64,000 bases of DNA from Chromobacterium violaceum ATCC 12472 (GTDB lineage: Bacteria > Pseudomonadota > Gammaproteobacteria > Burkholderiales > Chromobacteriaceae), in contig NC_005085.1 of assembly GCF_000007705.1 (NCBI RefSeq), forward strand, positions 2,055,752-2,119,751, in the 5' to 3' direction. How positions within the stretch are numbered: position 1 is the first letter of the stretch; every line of letters starts with the position of its first letter. This document shows positions 27,489 to 38,133 of this stretch, piece after piece. A model generated the notes under the pieces. It saw only the letters and a program-made list of their open reading frames with translations, did not search any database and was not told the origin of the DNA. The translations under genes and the position numbers were made by a program.

Positions 27489-29165
27489 GTGAACAAACGC
27501 CTCCCCATCGTCGTGGCCGCATGGCTGGCCTGCTGCCAGTCGGCCCTGGCCGATTCCCTGCCGCCGCAGGCTGAGCATGACGGCGCCGACGCGCGTCGCC
27601 TGTTGCAGGACAGCGACCGCCGTTTCGACAATCTGATCCAGCAGCAAAGGATGCGCCAGCTGAAAAGCGAAGGCAGCAATCTGGAGGCGGAACGCGCGCC
27701 TCAGATGGAGGGGGGGAGCTGCCTGCCGGTCAGCGGTCTGAAGCTGGCCGGCATCAGGCTGTTGTCGCGGGAGGAGGTGACGGCGCTCGGCCCGCCGCGC
27801 GGAACCTGCCTGGACATCGCGGAGCTCAACCGCTTCAGCCGGGCGTTGACCGCCTTGTACCTGGAGCGCGGCTTCATCGCCGCAAGGGTGAGGCCGGAAG
27901 GGCCCGACGCCGACGGCGCGCTGACGCTGAGGGTGGTGGAGGGCAAGGTGGCGGCGATACGCGGCGACGCGGACGCGCCCAAGGCCGGCAACCTGTTTCC
28001 CGGCATGCTGGGCAAGCCTTTGAACGTGCATGATCTGGACCAGGGCCTGGATCAGGCCAACCGGCTGCGTTCCAACAAGGTGACTGTCGACGTGCTGCCC
28101 GGCGATGCCGCGGGCGAATCGGCGCTGCAGCTGCATAACCAGCCCGCTGTCCGGCTGTCCGGCGGACTGTCGCTGGACAACGCCGGACGGGACAGCACCG
28201 GCCGCATGCAGGCGGGCGCCAGCCTGAACTGGGACAATCCGGCCGACTGGAGCGATCTGCTCAACCTGTCGGTCCAGACCACCACCGCGCGGCAAGAGAT
28301 CCGGCACAGCCGCAGCGAGTCGCTGTTCTATTCCCTGCCTTACGGCTACTGGACATTGAGCGCCTTCGCCAGCCATGCCGACTACCTGATACCCAATACC
28401 CTGCAGTCGGGCTTGGTGGTGCAGTTGTCCGGCACCACCGAACAGAACGGCTTGCGGCTGGACAGGGTGTTGTCGCGCGGGCAGAACCATGTGCTGACCG
28501 CCGACGCGCAGCTGGTGCAGAAACGAGTGCGCAACTTTTTCCAGGATGTGCGTTTGGATAGCAGCATGAACCTGACAGTTCTGGAGGCCGGCGTGTCGCA
28601 ACTGCTGATCCAGCCCGCCGGCCTGCTGCAGCTGGACGGCAGCGTGCAGCGCGGCGTGCGCTGGCTGGGCGCGGATGCGCCGGATCCGCTGCATCCGGGC
28701 GCCGCCAATCCGCAATTCACCAAGCTGAGGCTGGGTCTTGCCTGGTTCCGCGGGCTGGCGCTGCCCGGCGGCCCTTATCAGTTGCAGATCGCCTTGTCCG
28801 GCCAGGCCAGCCGCGACGAGTTGCCCGGCGTCGAGCGGCTGGACATCGCCGACGCCAGCGCGGTGCGCGGCTTCCGCAACAACTCGCTGGTGTCGGAAAC
28901 CGGCTGGTATTGGCGCAACACCCTGTCCCGCCGCTTCATGGCGGGCGGCTGGAGCCTGACGCCGCGCGTGGGCGTGGACGGCGGTCGGGTGCTGCAGCGG
29001 GACGCACGGGAAACCTGGCAGGACATCGCCGGCGCGGCGGTCGGCCTGGCGTTGGCGCGGGGCGGGCTGACGCTGGACCTCGACTACAGCCGGCCCTTGC
29101 GCAAGCCGCAGGGCTGGCTATCGGAGGGCCACATCCTGTTCGCCCGGCTCAACTGGCAGTGGTAA
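27489..29165 (+). CDS. two-partner secretion outer-membrane transporter (FhaC/ShlB family)
   Basis: Outer-membrane beta-barrel that exports the haemagglutinin encoded next to it. The product of about 558 residues has a signal peptide (VNKRLPIVVAAWLACCQSALA, GTG start 27489), a POTRA region (about residues 80-200, including VEGKVAAIRG), and a C-terminal ShlB-type barrel with the conserved ending LNWQW, in which the last residues are aromatic. An upstream in-frame ATG at 27465 lacks a ribosome site. A seven-base G run (27710-27716) lies in the coding frame. A hairpin separates it from the TpsA partner. Confidence 0.88.
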   Translation: MNKRLPIVVAAWLACCQSALADSLPPQAEHDGADARRLLQDSDRRFDNLIQQQRMRQLKSEGSNLEAERAPQMEGGSCLPVSGLKLAGIRLLSREEVTALGPPRGTCLDIAELNRFSRALTALYLERGFIAARVRPEGPDADGALTLRVVEGKVAAIRGDADAPKAGNLFPGMLGKPLNVHDLDQGLDQANRLRSNKVTVDVLPGDAAGESALQLHNQPAVRLSGGLSLDNAGRDSTGRMQAGASLNWDNPADWSDLLNLSVQTTTARQEIRHSRSESLFYSLPYGYWTLSAFASHADYLIPNTLQSGLVVQLSGTTEQNGLRLDRVLSRGQNHVLTADAQLVQKRVRNFFQDVRLDSSMNLTVLEAGVSQLLIQPAGLLQLDGSVQRGVRWLGADAPDPLHPGAANPQFTKLRLGLAWFRGLALPGGPYQLQIALSGQASRDELPGVERLDIADASAVRGFRNNSLVSETGWYWRNTLSRRFMAGGWSLTPRVGVDGGRVLQRDARETWQDIAGAAVGLALARGGLTLDLDYSRPLRKPQGWLSEGHILFARLNWQW

Positions 29166-29276
29166 GCGCTGGTGTTGTAAATGAAACGAAAAAATTATTC
29201 ACATCATTGCAAACGAGTATTTCAATTGATTTGATTTAAGAAAACTCTTAGATTGCAAATCAAACACTTGTTTTAG

Positions 29277-29318
29277 CGGGCGGGCCGTCGAGCGAGGGCC
29301 GCCCGTTTCCTTTGTTTC
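29277..29318 (+). terminator. hairpin between the two-partner secretion genes
   Basis: CGGGCGGGCC...GGCCGCCCG stem followed by TTTCCTTTGTTT. It may be a partial terminator or processing site reducing the transport-gene transcript before the adhesin gene. Confidence 0.55.
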
Positions 29319-29330
29319 GAGGGGATGATG

Positions 29331-32300
29331 ATGAAAAAAACAAAATTCGATTTGTCCGTGACCGGCCGGGTGGCCGCCGCCTTGACGCTGGCCTTCGTGC
29401 TGGCCGACAACGGCATGGCCGCAGGCATCGTGGCGGGCGGCGCCAACCAGCCGCAAGTGAGCACCGCCGCCAACGGCGCGCAGGTGGTCAACATCGTTGC
29501 GCCGACCGCGGCCGGCGTATCGCATAACCAGTATCAGGACTTCAACGTCAACCAGCCGGGCGCGGTGTTCAACAACTCGCTGCAGGGCGGCGCGTCCCAG
29601 TTGGCCGGCCAGCTCGCCGGCAACGCGATGCTGGGCGGCAACCAGGCCAGCGTGATTCTGAACGAGGTGGTCAGCCGCAACCCGTCGCTGCTGCTGGGCA
29701 AGCAGGAAGTGTTCGGCAAGGCCGCCGACTACGTGCTGGCCAACCCCAATGGCATCACTTGCAACGGCTGCGGCTTCATCAACATCCCCCGCGCCTCGCT
29801 GCTGGTCGGCACCGCCAATCTGCAGAACGGCGCCATCGCCTCGCTGCAGGCGGCGAACAACGGCAACGCGCTCAGCATCGCCGGCTCCGGCGCGTCCAGC
29901 GTCAGCGTGCTGGACCTGATCGCGCCGCGTCTGGACATCCGCGGCAATGTCGCCGCAACCGACGCCATCCGCGTCCGCGCCGGCTTCAACACCGTCGATT
30001 ACGCCAGCGGCCAGGTGATCGCCACCGCGCCGACGCCGGACGGCGTGGGCAGGCTGGACAGCTATTTCCTGGGCGCGATGCAGGCGGGCCGGATCAACAT
30101 CGTCAGCACCGCCGCGGGCGCGGGCGTCAATGTCGGCGGCAACCTCGCCGGCGGGGACGAGCTGACCGTCAACGCCGCGGGCGCGCTGGCGGTGCAGGCT
30201 GCGCAGCTGAAGGGCAGGCAACTGGCGCTGAGCGGCGCCAGCGTGGATATTTCCGGCCGGGTGGACAGCGAAACCGGCAAGGACAGCAAGCACGACGAAA
30301 GCTGGTTCATCTGGAAGACCGGCGAGAGCAACAGCGTGTCCAGCAAGACCGACGCCAGCGTCAAGCGCGCGTCGCTGCAGGGCGACAGCGTCACGGTCAG
30401 CGCCGCGGGCGGCGCCCACGTCGGCGCGGCCGACATCCAGGGCCAGGACGTGAAGCTGTCCGGCGCCAGCGTCAGCCTGGACGGCCAGCTGGCGGAAAGC
30501 AGCGCCCAGAGCAGCGACCACGCCTGGAAGAACTCCTGGGCCTTCAACCAGGACAAGAGCAGCACCACCCAGCAGCAGTCGACGGCCCGGATCAAGGCCG
30601 GCCATGACGCGGAAATCTCCGCTGCCGGCACGGACATCGCCATCGCCGGCGCCAGCGTGCAGGCCGGCAACAACGTGAAGCTGTCGGCCGCGGGCGGCGT
30701 CAAGCTGTCGGCGTTGACCGAAACCGACATCAGCCGCGACACAGGCAACCGCAAGAACGACGGCGCGGCGCTGGAAACCGGCAACTGGGACAATAGCAGC
30801 AGCCAGCAGCGGCTGGTGCAGGCCCAGGTGCGCGCCGGCAACGCGCTGGGCGTGACCGCCGGCGGCGACATCAACGCGCAGGCGGCCTCGCTGCAAGCCG
30901 GCGGCGACGCCATCCTGTCCTCGCAGGGCAAGACCGCGCTGGCTACGCAGACCAGCGCGAACAGCAGCAGCACGCAGAACGGCAAGACCTACTGGGGCGG
31001 CATCGGCGGCGGCGGCAACCAGAACAACAGCAGCAGCGCCACAGTCAACACCGGCAGCGCCGTCAACGCCGGCGGCAAGCTGTTCATCAACGGCGACGCC
31101 GGCATCGCGATCAACGGCAGCCAGGCCAAGGGCGCGCAGGGCGCTTACGCCAAGACCCAGTCCGGCGGCGTGGTCATCGACAGCGCGCTGGATCTGACCC
31201 AGACCCGCACCGACCAGCGCACCGGCACCGCGTTCAACATCACCAGCAGCGCCAGCAAGGGCAGCACCAGCAAGCAGGACGCGGTGGCTGCGTCGCTGAA
31301 GTCCGATGCCGAGCTGCAGCTGATCTCCGCCGGCGACGTGGCGGTGACCGGCAGCCTGGTCAAGGCGGCGCAGGCGCTGAACATCCAGGCGGTGGGCGAC
31401 ATCAAGGTGGCCAGCCAGGCGGTGGAATCCCACAGCCAGTCGAACGATACCCAGCTGGCGCTGCGCGGCGTCGGCGCCGAAACCGGCGACCAGCAATACC
31501 GCGGCGGCGTGCGCATCGAGCACACTTCCAGCAGCCAGCAACTGGACAAGACCGACCAGGCCGGCTCGCTGCTGTCCGGCGGCAGCGTCAAGCTGGCGGC
31601 GGGCAACGACCTGGCCGTCAGCGGCTCCAAGCTGGAAACCAGCGGCGGCGACGCCAGCCTGTCCGGCCAGAACGTCAGCCTGGCCGCGGCCCAGGCCACC
31701 CAGCGCAGCGACCAGTCCAGCACCGTCACGGGCGGCGGCCTGTATCTGACTGGCGGCCTGGACAAGACCGGCGCCGGGCTGGAATTCGGCCAGAGCAGCA
31801 GCCGCGCGGTCAGCGACGGCAGCGTCGCCCAGGTCAGCGAAGTGAAGGTCGGCGGCAAGCTCGACATCGTCGCCGGCAACGGCATGGGCCAGGTGCAGAA
31901 TCAGGGCACGCAGATCAAGGCGGGCGGCGCGGTGAGCGTGGTTGCCGGCGACGTCAGCAACCAGGCGGCATCCAACCAGCAGTCCGCCCAACAGAGCAGC
32001 AGCCACTGGGGCGCGGACGTCGGCGTCAACGTCGACTACAGCGGCATCACCCGTCCCATCGTCAACGCCGGCGGCAGCGTGGCCAAGGGCGACGTGGCCG
32101 GCGCGGCGGGGCAGGCCGGCCAGCTGGGCGCGGCCAACCTGGGCGTGGACATCAGCGCCACCGGCGGCAGCGCCCAGTCGCACAGCCAGAGCAGCGCCGC
32201 GGTGACCACCAGCATCGCCGGTTCGTCGGTCAGCGTGACCGCGGGCGGCGCGTTGAAGGACCAGGCTACCCAGTATCAGGCCACGCAAGGCCAGGTGAAC

Positions 32301-34217
32301 ATCCGCGCCGATAGCCACCAGATGACGGCGGCCGCCAATACCCAGAGCCAGAGCAGCCAGGCGAGCGAAGGCGGCGCCAGCGTGCGCGTCTACACCACCA
32401 CCGGCGAGGACGTGAACGTCAAGGGCAGCGGCCAGGGCAGCTACAGCAGCGGCCAGGGCGCGACCAGCGCCGCGGTCACCGGTTCCATTCAGTCCGCCGG
32501 CGGCGTCAACATCCAGGTGAACAACGACGCCAGCTACCAGGGCGCGGCGATCAACGGCGGCAGCGGCCAGGTCGGCATCCAGGCCGGCGGCAAGCTGGCG
32601 CTGACCCAGGCGAACAACACCAGCAGCAGCCAGCAGCATGATGTCAAGGTCGACGTCGGCCTGGGCATCAGCACCAGCCCGATCGACGGCGGCAGCAAGC
32701 TGGGCGGCAGCGGCAAGCTGGGCGTGGACAATGCGCAAAGCCAGAGCGCATCCAGCGCCGCGGCCAGCGGCAGCGTGCAGGCGGCCGGCGGCATCGCGCT
32801 GAGCTCGGGCAACGGCCTGACCGTGCAAGGCGGCAGCCTGCAGAGCGGCGGCGACATCAAGCTACAGTCCGACGGCAAGGTGAGCCTGCAGGCCGCAACC
32901 GGCAGCGACAGCAAGACCGGCAGCGGCTGGGGCTTCAACGTCAACGCCGGCGGCAGCCAGAGCGACGGCAAGGACACGGCCAGCAAGGGCTTCAACGTCG
33001 GCGGCGGCGCGCAGCTGTCCAGCCAGAGCGAGTCGTCGGCCAGCCAGGCTGGCGCGCAAGCGAAGGCTGGCGGCCAGCTGACCGTCAGCTCCGGCGCGAT
33101 GGGCAAGGACGCGATCTCGCTGCAGGGTAGCCAGCTGTCTGGCCAGGGCGTGAAGCTTGACGCAGAAAACGGCGGCATCAGCCTGCAATCGGCGCAGAAC
33201 GCCAGCCAGAAGAACGACTGGAGCGCCAATGCCAACCTGGGCGGCGGCAACACCGCCAAGACCGCGAAAGACAACGGCCAGCCCAAGGCCGAAGGCGTCA
33301 GCAACACCTACCAGGTCGGCGGCGGTTTCGGGGTCAAGGTCGATCAACAGGACAAGCTGGCCAACGCCAACGCCACGGTCAGCGGCGGCCAGGTCGACAT
33401 CCATGCCGACGGCCAACTGGCGTTGTCCGGCGCCAACATCAGCGGCGGCAAGGTGACGGGCAGCGTGGGCGGCAACGTGGCGGTGGAGAGCCGCCAGGAC
33501 CGCAACAACAGCACCACGGTGGACGTGGGATTGAAGGCGGACCGCTCCAACGGCAAGAACCCCAGCGTGGTGGATCAGGCGGCCGCGGCGGCGGGCCCGC
33601 TGTCCGGCCAGGTGAAGGAGAAGGCGACCGAGGCGGTGAACAAAGTGGCCGACAAGGTGGAGGAGAAGTACAACAGCCTGGCCTTCGCCAACGGCAAGGA
33701 CAGCACCAATCCGGTCAGCTTCAGCAAGGACGCGGACGGCGGCAGCGTGAAGCTGCCTGACCAGCCGACCAGCGGCGAAGCCAAGTCCGGCGTGGTCGAC
33801 GGCGCGCTGCGCAAGGGCGGCGAAACCCTGAAGGACAAGCTGCTCAACCCGCAGGACAAGGGCACCCAGGTGTCGGGCGTGATCGATGTCAGCGTCAAGA
33901 AGGATGACAGCGTCGGCGCCGTCAGCGCGATCCGCGGCGATGCCGGCGTGGATCTGTCCGTCGGCGGCAAGGTCCAGTTGAACGGCGGCCGGATTTCGTC
34001 CGGCGGGCAGGTGAATCTGGGCGACGCCAAAGTCGAGACCAGCAGCATCCAGACCAGCAGCTACACCGGCGCCGGCGGCGTCAAGCTGGACGGCACGCCG
34101 GCGGCCATCGTGCAGCAGGCGGTCAAGGATGTCACCTCAGGCAAGGCGCCGCTGATCCATGTCGAGCGCAGCAGCCAAACCCAGACGGTGGCTGGCGAAG
34201 TGCAATCCGGCAAGTGA
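29331..34217 (+). CDS. filamentous haemagglutinin-type TpsA adhesin
   Basis: Very large exported protein of about 1628 residues. A signal peptide ends near NGMAA. The TPS secretion domain follows, with LANPNGITCNGCGFINIPR and DLIAPRLDIRGNV, the motif set recognised by the partner transporter. The rest is a repetitive Gly/Ser/Asn/Gln-rich beta-helix with haemagglutinin repeats and many SGAS/SGQGV-like turns. The third ATG (29331) is chosen because GAGGGG ends 6 bases before it; the first (29325) is directly abutting that site. No VENN motif, toxin tail or immunity gene is visible. An adhesin or biofilm role is likely. Confidence 0.88.
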   Translation: MKKTKFDLSVTGRVAAALTLAFVLADNGMAAGIVAGGANQPQVSTAANGAQVVNIVAPTAAGVSHNQYQDFNVNQPGAVFNNSLQGGASQLAGQLAGNAMLGGNQASVILNEVVSRNPSLLLGKQEVFGKAADYVLANPNGITCNGCGFINIPRASLLVGTANLQNGAIASLQAANNGNALSIAGSGASSVSVLDLIAPRLDIRGNVAATDAIRVRAGFNTVDYASGQVIATAPTPDGVGRLDSYFLGAMQAGRINIVSTAAGAGVNVGGNLAGGDELTVNAAGALAVQAAQLKGRQLALSGASVDISGRVDSETGKDSKHDESWFIWKTGESNSVSSKTDASVKRASLQGDSVTVSAAGGAHVGAADIQGQDVKLSGASVSLDGQLAESSAQSSDHAWKNSWAFNQDKSSTTQQQSTARIKAGHDAEISAAGTDIAIAGASVQAGNNVKLSAAGGVKLSALTETDISRDTGNRKNDGAALETGNWDNSSSQQRLVQAQVRAGNALGVTAGGDINAQAASLQAGGDAILSSQGKTALATQTSANSSSTQNGKTYWGGIGGGGNQNNSSSATVNTGSAVNAGGKLFINGDAGIAINGSQAKGAQGAYAKTQSGGVVIDSALDLTQTRTDQRTGTAFNITSSASKGSTSKQDAVAASLKSDAELQLISAGDVAVTGSLVKAAQALNIQAVGDIKVASQAVESHSQSNDTQLALRGVGAETGDQQYRGGVRIEHTSSSQQLDKTDQAGSLLSGGSVKLAAGNDLAVSGSKLETSGGDASLSGQNVSLAAAQATQRSDQSSTVTGGGLYLTGGLDKTGAGLEFGQSSSRAVSDGSVAQVSEVKVGGKLDIVAGNGMGQVQNQGTQIKAGGAVSVVAGDVSNQAASNQQSAQQSSSHWGADVGVNVDYSGITRPIVNAGGSVAKGDVAGAAGQAGQLGAANLGVDISATGGSAQSHSQSSAAVTTSIAGSSVSVTAGGALKDQATQYQATQGQVNIRADSHQMTAAANTQSQSSQASEGGASVRVYTTTGEDVNVKGSGQGSYSSGQGATSAAVTGSIQSAGGVNIQVNNDASYQGAAINGGSGQVGIQAGGKLALTQANNTSSSQQHDVKVDVGLGISTSPIDGGSKLGGSGKLGVDNAQSQSASSAAASGSVQAAGGIALSSGNGLTVQGGSLQSGGDIKLQSDGKVSLQAATGSDSKTGSGWGFNVNAGGSQSDGKDTASKGFNVGGGAQLSSQSESSASQAGAQAKAGGQLTVSSGAMGKDAISLQGSQLSGQGVKLDAENGGISLQSAQNASQKNDWSANANLGGGNTAKTAKDNGQPKAEGVSNTYQVGGGFGVKVDQQDKLANANATVSGGQVDIHADGQLALSGANISGGKVTGSVGGNVAVESRQDRNNSTTVDVGLKADRSNGKNPSVVDQAAAAAGPLSGQVKEKATEAVNKVADKVEEKYNSLAFANGKDSTNPVSFSKDADGGSVKLPDQPTSGEAKSGVVDGALRKGGETLKDKLLNPQDKGTQVSGVIDVSVKKDDSVGAVSAIRGDAGVDLSVGGKVQLNGGRISSGGQVNLGDAKVETSSIQTSSYTGAGGVKLDGTPAAIVQQAVKDVTSGKAPLIHVERSSQTQTVAGEVQSGK

Positions 34218-34271
34218 GCTGGATGAGGCGCGGGGCCTTGGCTCTGTGCTGATATAGACTATCCTGAAAGA

Positions 34272-34312
34272 GACAACGGCGGCGCCGCCAGGCGCCGCCG
34301 TTGTCTTGCCGT
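34272..34312 (+). terminator. strong intrinsic terminator after TpsA
   Basis: GACAACGGCGGCGCC (34272-34286) pairs perfectly with GGCGCCGCCGTTGTC (34291-34305) around a 4-base loop. Short T runs follow (TTGCCGTTTT). Confidence 0.82.
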
Positions 34313-34327
34313 TTTCAGGGGAAGAAA

Positions 34328-34708
34328 TTGAATCGGGTTGTCAGAAAAATACTGCTGGTGGAAGATCAGCCGCTCAATCTGTCGTTGCTGGAGCACATGC
34401 TGGACTGGTTCGACTTGCGGGCGGATGTGGCGATAGACGGCCTGCAAGCGGTGGAAATGGCCTGCACCGGCGCCTACGCGCTGGTGCTGATGGATATCCA
34501 GCTGCCGGGCATAGATGGCGTGGAGGCCACGCGCCGGATTCGAAGCTGCGGGCTGCCGTGTCAGCCCGCCATCATCGCGATGACCGCCAACGCCTACCAG
34601 GGAGAGCGCCGCCGCTGCCTGGAGGCGGGCATGGATGACATGCTGGTCAAGCCGTTCAAGCTCGACGACTTGCGCCGCGTGATCGATGCCTACCTGCCTT
34701 CGGCTTGA
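34328..34708 (+). CDS. single-domain response regulator (receiver only)
   Basis: A 126-residue receiver domain of hybrid-kinase type. The acidic pair is in KILLVEDQPLN, the phospho-acceptor Asp in ALVLMDIQLPGIDG, the Thr switch in IIAMTANAY, and the Lys in MLVKPFKLDD. All four switch positions are present. Start is TTG 34328, 4 bases after an AGGGGAAG site; the longer frame would begin inside the TpsA terminator. With no output domain, it probably relays phosphate or signals to a partner protein. Its kinase is not adjacent. Confidence 0.85.
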   Translation: MNRVVRKILLVEDQPLNLSLLEHMLDWFDLRADVAIDGLQAVEMACTGAYALVLMDIQLPGIDGVEATRRIRSCGLPCQPAIIAMTANAYQGERRRCLEAGMDDMLVKPFKLDDLRRVIDAYLPSA

Positions 34709-34732
34709 TGAGGCGCAGGCATCGCGCCCGTC

Positions 34733-35572
<840 letters not shown>

Positions 35573-35677
35573 CTTGCTCTCCTGTCTGAATGCATGCCGC
35601 CATTCTTGCAGTGAAAAACCAGATAAAAAAGCGCAAAATTCAGCTTATATTCATCAGAAAAACTGATTGGTTGGCTA

Positions 35678-36577
35678 ATGAAAACCACGCTGGAACAGTG
35701 GCAGGTGCTGCGCGCGATCGTGGAAGAGGGCGGCTTTGCCCAGGCCGCGGAGACGCTGCATCGCAGCCAGTCCGCGGTCAGCTACGCGGTGGCCAGACTG
35801 CAGGAGCAGCTGGGCGTGGCCTTGCTGCGCCAGGAGGGGCGGCGGATGCGGTTGACCGTCGAAGGCGAGGTATTGCTGCGCGAGGCTGGCGAACTGCTGC
35901 GTCAGGCCGACAGCTTGGAGCGGCGCGCGGGCAGTCTGCGACGGGGCTGGGAGCCGGAGCTCAAGGTGGCGATGGACAGCCTGCTGCCTGTCGAGGTGGT
36001 GCTGGCCGCCTGCGGCGATTTTGCCGGCCACTGTCGCGAGACGCGGCTGCGACTGCACGAGGTGGTGATGTCAGGCGCCGACGACGCCTTATACCAGGGC
36101 GATGCCGCATTGGCGGTGGCGGGACGGGTGCCGCAAGGGTTCCTGGGCGATTGGCTGCTGGATGCGGAATTCATCGCCTGCGCCGCGCCGGGCCACCGCC
36201 TGCACGCGCTGGGCGGCGAGCTGGACGGCGAAAAGCTGCGCGGCGAGGTGCAGGTGGTGCTGCGGGATACCGGCATCCGCCAGCCGCGCGACGAAGGCTG
36301 GTTGGGCGCGCGCCAGCGCTGGACGGTGTCGCAGCCGGAAACCGGCATCGCGATGGTGGAGGCGGGGCTGGCCTTCGGCTGGCTGGCGCGCCACCGCATC
36401 CGGCGGCAGCTGGCCGAGGGCAGCCTGAAGCCCTTGCCGCTGAAAAGCGGGGCGGTGCGCAAGGCGTCGTTGTACCTGGTGCTGGCGGAACCGTCGTCCG
36501 CCGGACCCGCCTGCCTGTATCTGGCGGACGCCTTGAGGCGGGCGGCCGCCGACTGGCGCAGCGGCTGCGCTCAGTGA
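35678..36577 (+). CDS. LysR-family transcription regulator
   Basis: A 299-residue regulator. The winged helix-turn-helix (AQAAETLHRSQSAVSYAVAR, about residues 20-45) is followed by a type-2 periplasmic-binding-protein-like effector domain. The 105-base gap to the divergent pirin gene should contain the operator. An effector ligand cannot be guessed from sequence. The 3' end overlaps the convergent GntR-family gene by 7 bases. Confidence 0.92.
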   Translation: MKTTLEQWQVLRAIVEEGGFAQAAETLHRSQSAVSYAVARLQEQLGVALLRQEGRRMRLTVEGEVLLREAGELLRQADSLERRAGSLRRGWEPELKVAMDSLLPVEVVLAACGDFAGHCRETRLRLHEVVMSGADDALYQGDAALAVAGRVPQGFLGDWLLDAEFIACAAPGHRLHALGGELDGEKLRGEVQVVLRDTGIRQPRDEGWLGARQRWTVSQPETGIAMVEAGLAFGWLARHRIRRQLAEGSLKPLPLKSGAVRKASLYLVLAEPSSAGPACLYLADALRRAAADWRSGCAQ

Positions 36578-37245
36578 TTGGCCTGCTGGCCCTTCAGGTA
36601 GCTTTCCAGCGCGTGGCCGGCCGACAGGATGTGGAAGCGCAGGAATTCCGCCGCTTCGTCCGCCTTGCCCTGGCGGCACAGCTCCAGCAGCCGGGTGTGC
36701 TCCTCGTGGGCGCGCTCCATGGTGCGGGTGAACAGGATCTGCATCCGGGTGTAGCGGTCGGTCTTGTTGTGCAGCTGCTCGATCAGCGCCAGCGTGTTTG
36801 GCCGGCGGGCGGCGCGGTACAGCGCCAGGTGGAAGCGGGAGTTGATCTCGCCCCAGTGGCGCACGTCGTTGTTGTTGAGCGCGACCTCGAATTCCCGCAG
36901 CGTCTGCTGGGCGGCTTCGTGGTCGGCCGAGCTCTGACAGGGAATGGCCGCCTTCAGCAGCGAGCATTCCAGCATCGCCCGCACTTCCAGCAATTCCAGG
37001 ATGTCTTCCAGCGACAGCTTGGACACCAGGGCGCCCTTGTGGTCGATGATCTGGATCAGGCCCTCGGCTTCCAGCTGCCGCAGCGCTTCCCGCACTGGCA
37101 CCCGGCTGACGCCGTATTCATTGGACAGCGCCTCTTGGCGCAGTTGTTGGCCGTCGGCGAACTCGCCGGACAGGATGCGACGGCGCAGGGACTCGGTGAC
37201 GGCACTGGTAAGCGTCTGGCGCTTGATCGGCTGCAGGGTGGTCAT
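36571..37245 (-). CDS. GntR-family regulator, FadR/FCD subfamily
   Basis: A 224-residue regulator with an N-terminal winged helix (ALSNEYGVSRVPVREALRQ, about residues 35-70) and a C-terminal all-helical FCD ligand domain that typically binds an acid through a metal. The reading frame is intact. An IS3-family element is inserted only 15 bases upstream of its ATG, separating it from its probable native promoter and operator at 38480-38530 (separate entries). It may therefore be silent or driven by IS read-through. No ribosome site is visible before the ATG. Confidence 0.92.
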   Translation of the reverse strand: MTTLQPIKRQTLTSAVTESLRRRILSGEFADGQQLRQEALSNEYGVSRVPVREALRQLEAEGLIQIIDHKGALVSKLSLEDILELLEVRAMLECSLLKAAIPCQSSADHEAAQQTLREFEVALNNNDVRHWGEINSRFHLALYRAARRPNTLALIEQLHNKTDRYTRMQILFTRTMERAHEEHTRLLELCRQGKADEAAEFLRFHILSAGHALESYLKGQQANH

Positions 37246-37255
37246 GGTGGATGCG

Positions 37256-37260
37256 ACGTC
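37256..37260. repeat. target-site duplication, left copy
   Basis: ACGTC directly left of the IS3 element; identical to 38452-38456. Confidence 0.75.
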
Positions 37261-37269
37261 CCCCCACTT

Positions 37270-38133
37270 TCAGTAGCAGAGAGCTTTAGAGTCCGGGCTT
37301 AATTGACCTGATTTCTCTGCAAGTGATTCGGCATAGGCAGCTGGCGTCAAACCACCCAGTGCTTTCTTGGGCCTTTCGTTGTTGTATTCCCTACGCCAGG
37401 CTTCGATGACGACCTGGGCATGGCGCAGGCTGGTGAACCAGTGTTCGTTCAGGCACTCATCCCGGAAGCGCCCGTTAAATGATTCGATGTAAGCGTTCTG
37501 ATTCGGCTTGCCTGGCTCGATCAGAAAGAGCTGCACCCCACGAGCGTGTGCCCAGGTCAACATCGCTCGGCTGCAGAATTCCTTGCCGTTATCGGTCCGG
37601 ATGGCTTTGGGCAAGCCACGTGTCTGCGCCAGCTGGTCGAGGACGCGGGTCAGATGCAGACCTCCCATCGCACGTTCCGGAACAATGGCGACTGCCTCAT
37701 GCGTGGCATCATCGACTACCGTCAGATTTTTGATGACCCGCCCCTCTGCCGTTCGGTCGAACACAAAGTCCATCGACCAGACCTGATTGGCGGCCAAAGG
37801 ACGGGCCAGTGGGTGACGGTCGGCCACAGGGATTTTCTTGCGCTTGCGCCGGCGAATTTGCAGACCGGCCTCAGCATAGAGCCGATCCACCCGCTTGTGA
37901 TTGACCACCATGCCGCTCTGCCGCAGTTTCAAATAGATCATGCCGGCGCCGTAGCGTCGGTGCCGTTGCGCAAGCGCGATGATCTTCGCTTTCAAGACGG
38001 CATTGCGATCGGTGGCGGGCTGATAGCGGAATGAACTGGGACTCATGCCGGCCAGGCGCAGCGATTTGCGCTCGCTGAGCCCTTTGCCCACCAGATGGCG
38101 CACCAGCTCCCGCCGTGACGGTGCGCTCACCAC
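37270..38133 (-). CDS. IS3 transposase, OrfB (DDE integrase domain)
   Basis: C-terminal half of the IS3 transposase, about 288 residues from the frameshift site. After a HTH_21-type segment, the rve integrase core shows the three acidic residues: Asp in VWSMDFVFD, Asp in [10 protein letters not shown], and Glu in [12 protein letters not shown]. It is normally made as an OrfAB fusion by -1 frameshifting at the A-AAA-AAG site 38133-38139; a GTG at 38133 could give OrfB alone. The frame is complete, so the element may be active. Confidence 0.9.
   Translation of the reverse strand: MVSAPSRRELVRHLVGKGLSERKSLRLAGMSPSSFRYQPATDRNAVLKAKIIALAQRHRRYGAGMIYLKLRQSGMVVNHKRVDRLYAEAGLQIRRRKRKKIPVADRHPLARPLAANQVWSMDFVFDRTAEGRVIKNLTVVDDATHEAVAIVPERAMGGLHLTRVLDQLAQTRGLPKAIRTDNGKEFCSRAMLTWAHARGVQLFLIEPGKPNQNAYIESFNGRFRDECLNEHWFTSLRHAQVVIEAWRREYNNERPKKALGGLTPAAYAESLAEKSGQLSPDSKALCY

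Noticed and set aside
29199-32828. A 1209-residue open frame antisense to the adhesin gene
   Set aside because: It is a GC-rich shadow with low-complexity Ala/Gly/Val composition and no domain; the sense frame has clear TpsA motifs and a ribosome site.
29331-34217. A contact-dependent inhibition (CdiA/CdiI) system
   Set aside because: No VENN-like boundary, toxin domain or downstream immunity gene was found; the next gene is a receiver-domain protein after a strong terminator.
34301-34327. Longer start for the receiver-domain gene
   Set aside because: It begins inside the terminator stem; TTG 34328 with AGGGGAAG is better.
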